Of a DNA stretch of 64,000 nt, positions 5,390 through 17,100 are shown one piece after another (the first letter of the stretch is position 1; the number at the start of each line of letters is the position of its first letter). The stretch covers positions 372,001 through 436,000 of the forward strand of contig DASXUQ010000019.1 in the NCBI GenBank assembly GCA_036504735.1, given 5' to 3'. A model generated the notes under the pieces. That model saw only the letters and a program-made list of their open reading frames with translations, was not told where the DNA came from and did not search any database. The position numbers and the translations under genes were made by a program. The stretch is from a bacterium. GTDB lineage: Bacteria > Electryoneota > RPQS01.

Positions 5390-8300
5390 TTATTTCATGA
5401 GAATCATCTTTGCCGACTGGGTGAAGTTGCCGCTTGTAAGGCGGTAGAAGTAGACACCCGAGGGCAGAGCCGAAGCGTCGAAGGAGATGTCGTAGAAGCC
5501 GGCGGGCTGTTTGGCATTGACCAGATCGGCGACCTTCTCGCCCAGCACGTTGAACACAGACAGGCGCGTCAGACCTTCGGTCTTCAGCTCATAACGGATG
5601 TTGGTGGTGGGGTTGAAGGGATTGGGATAGTTCTGGTGCAAGGCATACTGCGCGGGCATCACGGTCACGTGGGGCTGGGCGCTGTTGGGGCCACGGTAGA
5701 CCGTCAGGCGCACCGGCAGGATCTGTGTGGTGTCATAAACTGCGCTGGAGATATGCAGGTCCACGCGATAGGAACCATCACGCAGCGACGCGGGATCGAA
5801 ATGCACCGTGACTTCGCCGCTGCCGCCGCCGGGAACGTTCCAGGGAGCAGGCGTGGCGCTGATCCACGAAGTGTTGAAGGTCATCTCATAGATCTCGAGG
5901 TGATCGGCGCCGGACGCGCCACGCATGATAGCCGCAAAGACCATCAGTGTGCTGTTCCAGGCGGGAGTGATCGTGCAGCCGCCGGAGCGGTCGCCCGCCT
6001 GACCGGGCAGATCAAGCACCGTTTCTTTTGTGTACGGCGCGGAGGTCATCATGCGCGTCAGACGGGTTTGCGATGCGCCGTCCTGACTGAAGATGTAGAG
6101 CTTGTAGCCGTTGGCATCCAGCGCGTTCCACGCCAGACCGGTGATAGTCAACTGGCTGGTGTTGGGAACCTGATTGATAATGGCGCCGTTGCGGTCGATC
6201 TCGTAGATGTCCGAGGTGTAGTCGGCAATCCAGAAATGATGAGTCAGAGAATCGTAGGCAATGGCACGAGTCGGATTGAGCGGACTGGGAATGGTATCCT
6301 GCACCTGACCGTTCTCGTCGATGCCGTAGATCACATGGCCGTCCGAACCGTAGATCAGGTGACCGTCGGTGGCCATATCGAACCAGCCGAAGAGACTGGA
6401 GGAGGGCTGCGGGATGGTAGCGGCCAGAGCGCCGTCGAGACCGAACTTGTAGATGACACTGTGACCGATGCCGGGATCGGCGCCGGTGACATACCAGTAG
6501 TCACCCATGAATTCACAACCCCAGAGCTGGAAGTTGTTCGTCAGTTGAGTCGCCTGGATATTGCCCACCGAATCCCACGGGGTCGGATTATTGTCACCGG
6601 GGAAAAGCGTACGGATACTGTAATCCAGCGGACCGTTGCCGTTGTTGACAATATTGAACGTCATCTGAGCGGGCGAGCCGCTGATGCTGTCGACCAGCGA
6701 ATCGGTGGACAACGTCATCTCGGGATGATGCACGCTGAAGTCGGCGGTAGCCGTGCTGTCGAGCTGCACCAGCACGTTGGCGACGGAGTCATTGTTAAAG
6801 CGGTGGAACGACGTATGCATACCATAGGTGCCGATGAGCACGTCGGGAATCAGGTAATGGCCAGCAGCATCCGTGGTGGCATGATAGGCATAGCCGTTGA
6901 CGCCTACAGTGACGCCCGCCATAGGCAGATTGTCGGCGGCATTGCGCACGGTACCCTGAATCTGGCCGAACATCATACGCGCGTCGGTGGTAAACAGGAT
7001 CGCCCGTCCGTCGGACACGGTGGCTGCGCCGGGGGAGTACGAGTTCTGATACGCGTACTGGAGGCCGACGAGATTGCCGGGCATCTGGATGCCGATGGTG
7101 CAGCCGGGAGCATCGTCACCGAACTGCGGATTGATGTTCATCACCACATGATTGTACTGCACCACGACGTTGCCGTTGCCGGTGAAGGTCGGCTGATAGG
7201 TGGTGTCGTAGAGCAGGACTTCGAAGTCAAGGTTGGGCGCGCCCTGATTGGCGGTGGCCTTCCATTGGATGATGTAGCGATGGTTAGTGGTATCGCTCTT
7301 CACCCATACGCCATGCCCCGTGCCGGTGGTTTGCAAATCGTCCCAGTAGGGGGCGATCATGGCATCGGCAGCACGCATGGCGGGAATCTGGAAGTTGCGG
7401 AAGCCGTCGTACCAGCTTTGATTGCCGAAGGCGCACCAGCCGTTGGAACAGACGGTCAGGGAATCGTAGACCCGACCGTAGAACTTGAAGCCGAAAGGCA
7501 GGCGTACGACATTCGACATGATCGGCGTGAGGTTCTGCTTATCGCCCGGATCCTGCGAGGCGGCGCTCAGCAACGTTCCTGAGCTGCTGATATCCACGTA
7601 GGCGAAGGTCGGATGAATGTCATAGGCTGCATCGGTGTTATCATACGCGTAGTAGCCGTAGGCATCGGGACCCGTGGGATCGGTCGCTTGAGCCGTGCCC
7701 ACACTGACGTTGAACTGGACCGTGTCCGCAAAACCCGCTGCCGAGGTCAGAATCAGGCGCATGGGAGCCTGCAAGCCGCGGAAGGTCATCGTATTAGCGG
7801 TCAGGGTAAACGGACTGGCGGAGTTGGAATCCAAGGCACCGGCGGCAATGTCGCCGAAAGACGCCGTACCGACGTCGGCCTGGACAAACGGAGTCAATGG
7901 AGTCAGGTGGCCGGTGACGCCGAGCATCGGGACCGTACCCGTGTTGCGCACCACAACCGTCAGATTGGCCGTTGAGCCGGGATTGAGCACCGTGCTGAGA
8001 TTGTGGCGCTGGTAAAGCGCCTCGCCCGCGACGCAGGTTAAGGGAATGGCACCCACCGCCAGCGGAGCCGAGGAGTTGATGGTCAGAGTCAGCAGGACCG
8101 TTTCGTGGTTCTGCATATCCGGGGCGACAACGATACGGAACGGGGTTGAGCCCAGCGTAGAATCGCCGGGGGCGATATTGGCATAGGAGGCACTGTCGGT
8201 GGAAACCGTGACCCGAGGATTATTGCTGGTCAGGACGGCCCTGATACCCGTCACCGTCACCGCATTGCCGAAATTCCGGATGTAAACCGGCAGGTCGATG

Positions 8301-10441
8301 GTCTCACCTGCGTTCATGACATGATCGCCGTTACCATGAGTGCCGCTGCTGTTGTCGTCATCGAGCACGACGGAACTGTACATCGGCATAGCATCCACCT
8401 GGCCGCAGGGAATCGTAAAGAGGAACGGCTTGTGGTTGCGCTTGGTGACGGTGAGGTACATATCGCCGGCGGCATTGACGTTGACCGGCAGAGTGATATG
8501 CCCCTGCTCATCGGTCATGCCCGTCGCCCACGTGGAGTCGGAGCCACGCTTCCAGAGACAGACGACCGCGTCCTGCACGGGGATGGCATCGGCGGCCCGG
8601 GTGACGGTGATGTCCACCGAACGGGCACCCACGTTGAGTGCATTGGGGTGGGTGACGTCGAGGACTTTCGGCACGTCGGTCCACATGGACAGGCTGGGAT
8701 CGCCGAGCAGGTTAAACAGGCGGCTGAACTTGGCGGCAATGCCGCCGGGGTAACCTTCCGGATCCGGCCACGTGGGACCAAACGAGTAGTAGAGTTGGGC
8801 CTTGGCTCCGGCGACGGCCGTGCCAAGATGCTCAACGGTCAGATCGGTGATGTTGTAGAGCAGACCGCTGGCCAGAATAATGTTGGCTCCATTTTCGGTG
8901 CCGGACGTAGATGTTCCGATACCGCACACCGCGCCTTTGGGATTGGCAGCCGTGCCTTCGCAGAGGAAGTCTTCGGCAGGGCCGTTGATTCCGCTGCTGT
9001 TGTAGTCGCCCGCATCACAGGTTACCGTCATGCAGACGGGAAGGCGCCACGTGCTGTTCAGGCGGCTGGCGATGCTGGAGGACATGCCGCCGATCCAACT
9101 GCCGCGCCAGATGAAGAAGCTTACGCCCGCATTGAGGCGGGGAAGCACATCGCTTTCCACGACCGCATCGGTGGGGTGAGTCGCCAAATCGACGCTGTCC
9201 ACGCCGGTATTGTTGATGAACTGCTGCCGGCCCCAGCGCATGGCTAACGCGTTGTCGACACAGTTGCGGCCCACACTGGCATAGAGGAAGGCTTTGTGGA
9301 ACCACATGGTATCGGCCACGCCGGGGGAGCTTTCCATGTGCGGATTGCGCTCGTAGCCCATGATCTTGGCGTTGATGGTGGCCAGCGTGGCAGCGTCACC
9401 GCCGGAAAGGCGGCCTACGGCGATGTCTTCGATATCGTCGCCGGTATTGGCCCGGGCATAGTTGTGATCAAAGCTGTTATCGGTATTGTCGATGGGAATC
9501 GCCCAAGCTGCGCCGGGGTCTCCCATCAGGACCACGAATTCAAGAGGAGCATCGACCGGCGCAGCCGCATAGGCATTGCGGATGGCCGTAATAGCCGCGG
9601 CGGACGTCCAGGACGCGCGAGCATCAACGGACACCTTGAAGCCCTGGCGGGTCTTCCAGACGAACAGGCTGTCGGCGAAGGGCCGGGGGATCGCGTTGGT
9701 CGAGGTCAGAATCAACATGCTGCCGGGGCCAGTAGTCACGTCATCGAGGGCGGAGTCATCGAGATTGGGAATCATGGCGCGGTACATCGACGCCCATTCG
9801 CGGGATGGTCGATGGGGATTCAGCAGTTCGTTGACGCCGGGACGATTATTGGCGACCACATCGACGCTGAGGTTGCGGTAGATGCGGGCCTGATGGGTGA
9901 CCGGATTGACCTGCACGGGGTAAAGCGTGACCGTGACCACGCGGAAGTCGCGCATGATCATGGGATCGCTCATCACCGCCACGTTCTCCGGATACCAGCC
10001 ATCCTTGCTGTAGACTGCTTCATTGCGGGTGACGGTACCGAAGGCCGGTTCCTGAGGCTGGACGGGGAGAGAATTGACGTTCTCTACCAGATCATAGTCG
10101 GCATCGGAAATGACCATCTCCGCACTGCCCGTATTGGGGATGCGGTAGAAGCGAGTAACTTGCGGCACGGTGGGGCTGCCGATATCCTTGACGAAGGATT
10201 CGCCCGCGATACCGAAGGCTTGGTACGATTGATAATTCACCATCTGATCTTGCATCACCACAACCGGGGCGGCGAGGGAAATTCTCGTCAATTCCGGGGA
10301 GGTCCGCGACACATTCAGGTGCGCTTGCGACTGTGTAAAGTCACGCATCCCAAGGGACAGGTCGCTGATTTCAGACGCAAAGGTGGACGTTACTGTGAGC
10401 AGTAAGAAGGCACAAAGTAGCAGTCCGAGCAAACGGCCCAT
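5390..10441 (-). CDS. C25 (gingipain-like) peptidase homologue with type IX sorting domain
   Basis: This 1683-residue secreted protein starts at ATG 10441, with GGAGG 6 bases upstream. In order: a signal peptide (MGRLLGLLLCAFLLLTVTST); a propeptide-like region; a C25 domain at about 220-600 (GSMLILTSTNAI, PLEFVVLMGDPGAAW, GDDIEDIAVGRLSGGDAATL, LLGDPSLSMW); Ig-like and CARDB-like repeats; a propeller-like stretch; a carboxypeptidase-regulatory-like domain (GTVRNAADNLPMAGVTVGVN); and a C-terminal NYPNPFNPTT sorting domain ending SAKMILMK. The likely nucleophile Cys is in VTCDAGDY (C475). The place of the catalytic His reads FIWRGSWIGG, with Arg at 446 instead of the usual G-H-G His, so activity is doubtful. 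It is probably exported and attached to the surface. Confidence 0.85.
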   Translation of the reverse strand: MGRLLGLLLCAFLLLTVTSTFASEISDLSLGMRDFTQSQAHLNVSRTSPELTRISLAAPVVVMQDQMVNYQSYQAFGIAGESFVKDIGSPTVPQVTRFYRIPNTGSAEMVISDADYDLVENVNSLPVQPQEPAFGTVTRNEAVYSKDGWYPENVAVMSDPMIMRDFRVVTVTLYPVQVNPVTHQARIYRNLSVDVVANNRPGVNELLNPHRPSREWASMYRAMIPNLDDSALDDVTTGPGSMLILTSTNAIPRPFADSLFVWKTRQGFKVSVDARASWTSAAAITAIRNAYAAAPVDAPLEFVVLMGDPGAAWAIPIDNTDNSFDHNYARANTGDDIEDIAVGRLSGGDAATLATINAKIMGYERNPHMESSPGVADTMWFHKAFLYASVGRNCVDNALAMRWGRQQFINNTGVDSVDLATHPTDAVVESDVLPRLNAGVSFFIWRGSWIGGMSSSIASRLNSTWRLPVCMTVTCDAGDYNSSGINGPAEDFLCEGTAANPKGAVCGIGTSTSGTENGANIILASGLLYNITDLTVEHLGTAVAGAKAQLYYSFGPTWPDPEGYPGGIAAKFSRLFNLLGDPSLSMWTDVPKVLDVTHPNALNVGARSVDITVTRAADAIPVQDAVVCLWKRGSDSTWATGMTDEQGHITLPVNVNAAGDMYLTVTKRNHKPFLFTIPCGQVDAMPMYSSVVLDDDNSSGTHGNGDHVMNAGETIDLPVYIRNFGNAVTVTGIRAVLTSNNPRVTVSTDSASYANIAPGDSTLGSTPFRIVVAPDMQNHETVLLTLTINSSAPLAVGAIPLTCVAGEALYQRHNLSTVLNPGSTANLTVVVRNTGTVPMLGVTGHLTPLTPFVQADVGTASFGDIAAGALDSNSASPFTLTANTMTFRGLQAPMRLILTSAAGFADTVQFNVSVGTAQATDPTGPDAYGYYAYDNTDAAYDIHPTFAYVDISSSGTLLSAASQDPGDKQNLTPIMSNVVRLPFGFKFYGRVYDSLTVCSNGWCAFGNQSWYDGFRNFQIPAMRAADAMIAPYWDDLQTTGTGHGVWVKSDTTNHRYIIQWKATANQGAPNLDFEVLLYDTTYQPTFTGNGNVVVQYNHVVMNINPQFGDDAPGCTIGIQMPGNLVGLQYAYQNSYSPGAATVSDGRAILFTTDARMMFGQIQGTVRNAADNLPMAGVTVGVNGYAYHATTDAAGHYLIPDVLIGTYGMHTSFHRFNNDSVANVLVQLDSTATADFSVHHPEMTLSTDSLVDSISGSPAQMTFNIVNNGNGPLDYSIRTLFPGDNNPTPWDSVGNIQATQLTNNFQLWGCEFMGDYWYVTGADPGIGHSVIYKFGLDGALAATIPQPSSSLFGWFDMATDGHLIYGSDGHVIYGIDENGQVQDTIPSPLNPTRAIAYDSLTHHFWIADYTSDIYEIDRNGAIINQVPNTSQLTITGLAWNALDANGYKLYIFSQDGASQTRLTRMMTSAPYTKETVLDLPGQAGDRSGGCTITPAWNSTLMVFAAIMRGASGADHLEIYEMTFNTSWISATPAPWNVPGGGSGEVTVHFDPASLRDGSYRVDLHISSAVYDTTQILPVRLTVYRGPNSAQPHVTVMPAQYALHQNYPNPFNPTTNIRYELKTEGLTRLSVFNVLGEKVADLVNAKQPAGFYDISFDASALPSGVYFYRLTSGNFTQSAKMILMK

Positions 10442-11137
10442 GAAATCCTCCGAGTTCGTCATTCAACTGTTGAAAAACAGGTACATTCTTTCCGACAATT
10501 GGCACCAAAGGTACGGATTGTTCGCGGGGTATGCAATACTGTGCCTGCACATAATTCACATGGTTTGCCAACCAAAACGGGCTTCCGGTCAGTCGAACTG
10601 GTCCACGCTCGGAGGTTTCAGTTGCAATAAATACAACCTGATACGGTGACGGCATCTGCGCCTGCTGAACATCGATATTTATTAAGGATTTGTTTATTAA
10701 TAAAGTGCAGAGTATGACCAGGGTGTAAGTGGACAAGGTCCAGATGTTCGATGCCTCTTACAAAGCCATGCGGAGTCTATCGAATTTGCTCCGGATAGTT
10801 GAAGCGCAACAAAAGGAATCTGTCCATCATATTGCCAGATTTTGCTATGATCTGCGAGGTTGATTCGAGTGAATTCGGCCTGCTCCGGCAGGCAAAAGCG
10901 GGCATCCGCTGTGGTCCCTGAGCAGTGAAGGGACCAATGTTTTGATATACAGGATCTTGAAAAGGCAATTGATGACCAAAGAGTAGTGTTTTTGGCCGCA
11001 TACAAGCCGCGACATGCCGCAATGTGAACGAAGGGGAAAAATGGCGGGAGAGAGCGGCTCTTCCTTGACTTGTACAGAAAAAGTATGTTAATTCGAGGGT
11101 ACACAAACCCTTTGTGACCATATTTCAGGAGTCAGCC
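10442..11137. other. Intergenic gap of 696 bp between divergent giant genes
   Basis: The stretch is AT-richer than the genes and must hold the promoters of both divergent genes. A possible plus-strand -35 TTGACT lies at 11065-11070, with TTAATT 17 bases on, but the match is weak. Open frames here (for example 10697-11104 on the minus strand) lack ribosome sites and protein-like composition. I see no other feature. Confidence 0.5.
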
Positions 11138-14100
11138 ATGAGTAACGGGAAACGGTCCAGGCTCTGGACCACGGCATTGCTGCTGCTGCTGGCCTTAACC
11201 GCGCTGAGTGCAGCGGTCGTCAGACCATCGGATATCGCCCGGTTGAAGGCGAAGGTGGAAGCACGCGACATGCTGTCGGCGCAGGACATCAAGTTGGCTG
11301 GGCGGATCAACGCCACCACGGGAAGTTATATTAACGTCCCTTCGGCCATAGCGCGGGCTAAAGAGCACGTGGCAGGTGTGGCGGGGCATCCCCGGCGGCC
11401 ACAAAATCCGCTGGATGATTATGCGGCGCGCGACACGACCTATGCCTGGGTGGACATCTCTACCTCCGGCACAGCGGTCCCCTCCTCTGACGACGGGAAT
11501 ACGGGACCTTATGATATCGGGTTTTCCTTTCCGTTTTACGGCAACACCTACGGTACGGTGCGGGTTTGCATGAACGGCTTTCTGACGTTCGGCGGCACGA
11601 GCATGGACTGGACGGAGACGTCTCTTCCCACCACGTGGGTGCCGAACAACGCGATTTATGCGTTCTGGGATGATCTGGATACGCGGACAACCGGCCAGGT
11701 CAAGTACTATGCGGATGCGGTCCATCAGCGGTTTATCGTAAGCTGGATTGCGGTTCCGCACCGGGACACTAACGAAGCCCATACCTTCGAAGTGATTCTC
11801 TTTCCCAACGGCAATATTCTGTTCCAGTATCAGACGGTGCCGCAAAATGTGAGCTGTACGGCGGGCATCGAAAATGCGTCCGGCACGCAGGCGTTGCAAA
11901 TCTGCTATGACGGCACCGGCGAGCTGCCAGCGAACGGCCTTGCGATTCTGGTGGGCCAGCCGGATGGGATTCCGGAACGGGTGACACAGCTTACCGCGAC
12001 CTACTCGGCACCCAATGTCGTGTTGACGTGGGCAGACCCGACGCACGACACCAACGGAAATCCGTTGACGCCGGACAGCATTCTGATTTACCTCGGAGGG
12101 TTGGCTCCTGAGCAACGCCTTGCCCAGATCGCTCCCGGCGTGCAGGCCTTTACACATGCAAACGCGCCGCAGGGCAGTCTCATTTACTATGTGCAGGCCA
12201 AGCATGACACGGCACACAGCGCGCCGAGCATCGTCCCGGTGCTGGCGGGCAATCCAGTCTACCATGAAGATCTGGACGTCACCGACGGGATGTGGGTGGC
12301 GGATAACGATGTCTGGCAGTGGGGAACGCCGACCAATCCCGGGGGACCCGAGCCTCACAGCGGCACGGGCGTGTGGGCGGTGGGATTGCATGACAATTAC
12401 GGCACCTCGGTGTGCGGCCACCTGGATTTGGCTATCGGGTTGCCTGTGGTGGACGCTGGAGCGACTCTGGAATTCTGGTACTGGTACCAGATTGAGAGTC
12501 CGTGGGACGGGTGCAATGTGAAAGCCAGCGTAGACGGCGGCAACACCTGGCAACCGGTGACTCCGCAGGATGGTTATACCGGCACAACGAACGGCGAGTG
12601 GATGTGTGGCGGGAATGAATCGTGCTGGAGCGGTTCGCTGGATCCGGCCTGGCGCTATGCGGTTATCCCCATCGGACAGTTTATCGGTCAGACACCGATC
12701 TTCCGTTTGACCTTCGGTTCGGACGGAGTGATGGAGTATGCGGGATATTACATGGACGACGTTGTGGTGTGGGGCCTGCAGCCGGTGGTGGGGGTGACGG
12801 TTTCAGGAACGCTGACATTGGATGGCGGCAACGGCAACGTGACCCTGGCGACGGTGCGGGCGGACGGCCTGAACAGCCCTTCGGCGCACCCGAACGCGTC
12901 GGGCGCCTATACTCTGGCCAATGTGCAGACCGGCAACCGTGTGCTCTCCGCTCACTTGGCAGGGTACCAGACTATCACCTCTCCGGTGGTGGTACCTGCG
13001 GGCGGATTGACCGGCCAGAATTTGACCCTTCGCCGCGGCCCCGTGCCTGTCCCTACGGGGCTCACGGTGTCGGTCAGCAACGCCACGGGCGAAGCGACGC
13101 TGGCTTGGGACGTGTCGCCCGATCCGCTGGTGGATGACTACCGGGTGTACCGCAAGTTGCGGGAAGACACCGCGTACACGCTGGCGGGAACATATACGGG
13201 CACCGGCGGGATGGATCTTTTGACGGTGCCGGGAATTTACGATTATGTGATGACCGCGCGGGATGTTGACGTCACGCCGCCGGCATTAGAATCCGCGCAC
13301 TCCGCGGCGGTACAGGTGTTGTATGGCGCACTTCCGCCACAGAGGCTGCATGCCAACGGCAACTATGACGATCACATTCGCCTGTCGTGGTTTGCGCCGG
13401 GTGTTCCGCCGGAGCAGGAAGTCTTTTACGATGACGGCACCAACGAAGTAGATGGCCTTGGCTGGTGGGGCTCGCAGCCGCCGTTCGGCTGGATTGTTTC
13501 GCACTTTGCCGGAAACGGGCCGGTTACGGTGACGCGGGTAAAGATCTATTCCACCAATTCCGCGATAGCCGGCAACAGCATTCAGATCGGGACGTTTGCC
13601 GATGACGGCATGGGACAGCCGACGCTGGAGGCGCTGGGAGTGATGGACGTTACGCAGGACGCACCGCTCGACCAGTACCAGGAATGGGTCCTCGATCCGC
13701 CGGTGACGTTCGACAACGGCTCCTTTTTTGTCGGCATCCGGCAGGTCAACACGACATCGATCAATATCGGCGCCGACATAACCTCGCCGTTCGTGAATAA
13801 CGCCTTCTTTTATAACTATGATGGCCAGTTCTGGACGGCGTTCGAGCCGAACATCGAGATGATTCCCATGGAGCGCGCGGTGGTGGTCGGTGACATGGGC
13901 AACGCCGTGGAGTTGCTGCCCTCGCCGGTTTGTACGCGTGGTGCGGCGGCACTGGCTTCGACGGTGGAAAAGAGCGCGTGGCGCGGCGCGGTGGCACGGA
14001 CGGCGAAGCACTCCAAGACTCCGGTGGTGATGAATCCGGCTCCGAGCGGGCGTCACCCATCGGCAAAGGCGGCGCATTATCTGGCGGAGCGGGCCATGGC

Positions 14101-17100
14101 ACCGAATGCCACAGGGCCACGGGCACCGCACGTGAATCCGGCATCGAGTCCGCGGCGCAGGCCGGGAGCGTTGGATGACGTGGTACGCTACCACATTATT
14201 CGCGACAACGTGCTGCACGACAGCGTGGACGCCACACGGACGCTCTACGACGATGTGGTGGCGGAAGGCACGGCTCACACGTATCAGGTGTCGGCCTTCT
14301 ATGATGATGGCACCGAATCGGGCCGGACCAATTCCGTAACCACGATGGCCGCCATGGCGCCGGGCGCGCCCGCTGCGCTCACTCCGGAACCGGACGGAAT
14401 TCACCGCATGAGACTGACGTGGAGGGATCCGGTGGTAAACCGCGACGGGACTCCCTGCATCGACCACACGAACTGCCGCATTTACCGTGACGGAACCTTG
14501 CTGGGAACGGCAGCGCACGGTGTACAGGAATACCTCGACACGCCGCCAAGCGCGGACTCGATGTACACATGGACCGTGTCGGCCCTGGATGAAGCGGGCA
14601 ATGAAGGACCGGCGGCAATCTGTATCGGGAGCGTGCTCGGGCCGTGGATGCAGACTCCTTACGAGTGGACCGACATTTCGACGATTGGCGCCAATACGGG
14701 ATTAACCGGCGACGACGAGACGACCGGACCGTTTGCCCTCGGTTTTCCGTTTGAGTTCTACGGCACCGATTACAGTGACATCTATGTCTGCTCCAACGGT
14801 TTCGCCTCGTTTGACGGCGGCTCTTCCGCCGGATGGAGTATGCCGATTCCCAACCGGGAGGAACCGAATTGCGCCCTGTACCCCTATTGGGACAACCTCT
14901 ATCTGCCGGCGGGCGGACAGGTGATGTATTATTCCGATGCCGCCGCGGGACGGTTTATCATCAGTTGGCTGGACGTGTCCCACCTATGGAACGGAACGCA
15001 TTTCAGTTTCCAGATAGTATTGAAGGACGACGGTTCGGTCACGTACAATTACCTGAGCATTCCCGCTGAGAACCAAGGGGGTCTGGTGGGCGTGGAGAAT
15101 TGCGACGGCACTGCCGCCTATCAGGTTTTTTACGAAAACACCGGCCTGTTTGTGCCGCATGATTCGAGTTCGGTTGTCTTCTGGCGCGGCGCGTCCACCT
15201 TTGCGCCGGTGACCGGCCATGTTTCACTGGATGGCGGCACGGGTTCCGTGCCTGCGGTGACCATTCGCGCGAATGGCGCGCATCATCCCTCTGTGCATCC
15301 GGCCACTAACGGCGACTTTGTGCTGGATAGCGTGCAGATCGGCGACCGCCGCATCCGGGCTTCACTGACCGGCTATGATGAGGACACGCTGAGTATCGCT
15401 CTGGACACCAACGGATACACCGGAGCCAATTTTGTCATCCTGCGTTCTCCGCCCCCCGCCCCAACGAACGTGACGGGCACGGTGCGGACGATAGCGCGCA
15501 AAGACAGTCTGCACTGGGATGTCTGTCCGGACTTGCTGGTAGACGGGTACCGGGTGTACCGCAAATTGCTGGACGGCGGAGACTGGACTGTGCGCCAGAC
15601 CGTGACGGGCCGCACGCAGAACTGGATGCTCGACACGCTGGAAGCCAACGGGGTTTACCAGTATTCGGTGCGGGCCATCGACAACAATGTTCTGAACCCA
15701 CCGCTCGAGTCGGGGCCATCGAATGTGGTCACCAATCCGTTCGGGCCAATTCCGCCGCAAATGCTTTCGGCGAACGGCCATTTCGACAACAGGATCCGCC
15801 TGAGTTGGATTGCGCCGGGAGTGCCGCCGGAAGTGGAAGCATTCTACGATGACGGAACGGACGATACCGGCGGACTGGGCTGGGGTTCAGCGCCGCCGTT
15901 CGGCTGGCTTGTGGCCCATTACCAAGGAGTCGGCGCGATTACCGTGACGCGGATCAAGACCTACTTCACGCAGATGGCGACGCCGGGAGCCCCGATTCAG
16001 ATTGGCGTATTTGCCGACGACGGAGCGGGGCATCCGACGTTCGAGCCGCTGGGAGTCAACGATACGGTTCAGACCGACCAGACCGAGGCTTTTCAGGAGT
16101 GGTCGCTGTCCGCGCCGGTGACCTTCGATAACGGATCCTTTTATGTGGGCATCCGGCAACTCACGGATACACCGCTGTACGTGGGCGGTGACGCCACCAC
16201 GCCGTTTATCAACAACACCTTCTTCTACAGTTGGGACGGGACAGTATGGAATCCCTATGAACCGGGCATCACCTACATTCCGATGCAACGCTGTTTTGTG
16301 ATCGGGGACATGGGCGGCGGCCTGCGGGGCAACTATGAATTGGCTCCGGCTGTCGTGCGCCGCACAAGCGTGGCCAAAGGTTTCGGGGCTCATCCGTCAA
16401 AGGTAAGCATGGCGTTGCAGTCCGCACCGGATACCCAAGCCCTTTCCTTACGCGCCGATAGCCGCACGGACAAAAAGCAGTGGGGGCCGATGACGGTGAG
16501 CCCGCTGTTCGGGGCAGGCGGACCTACGATGCCGGCCTGGCAGATGGCAGAGCGCCTGCGCACGTGCGTGGCACCGCACGCGCCGCACGTGCTGGCGGCA
16601 TCTTCCGCATCCCGTGGACGCGGAGGCCGAAGCCTTGATGATATTATCCGCTATGTGATCTTCCGGGATGATGCCCCGCGCGATTCTGTTGCACCGACGA
16701 TCACACGCTACGATGACACGCCGTTGCCGGAAAACCAACCCCACAGCTATGTGGTGCGGGCCCGGTATGACGACAATGGCCTGTCCCTGCCGTCGAACAC
16801 CGCGACGGCGGTCTGCGCTATGGCTCCGGCGGCTCCGACCAATCTGGCGCTGACATCGGTGGGGGAGTCGCAGATGCGACTGACGTGGACCGACCCGATG
16901 CTCAATGCCGACGGTTCGACCCTGGTTGATCTGGCCGGCATTCGCGTCTACAGGGACGACGTGCTGGTCACGCCGACGCCGATTGGTCCGGGGGTGGGGC
17001 AATTTATGAGCACGCCGCCCGATCCGGCGATTGTCTATACGTGGACGGTCAAGGCTGTGGATGAGGTGCCCAATGAAAGCGCCGGAGCCAGCGCCACCGG

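Noticed and set aside
5330-7582. Long plus-strand open frame opposite the C25 peptidase gene, and similar long frames opposite other GC-rich genes (for example 19541-21262 and 35406-37778)
   Set aside because: They mirror real genes in the opposite strand, have no ribosome sites, and their translations are rich in His, Arg and Gly without recognisable domains. The sense genes have clear families.
10697-11104. Minus-strand frame of 135 codons in the gap between the giant genes
   Set aside because: The translation has irregular composition with many Cys, Ser and Arg, no ribosome site, and lies where promoters of two divergent genes are expected.
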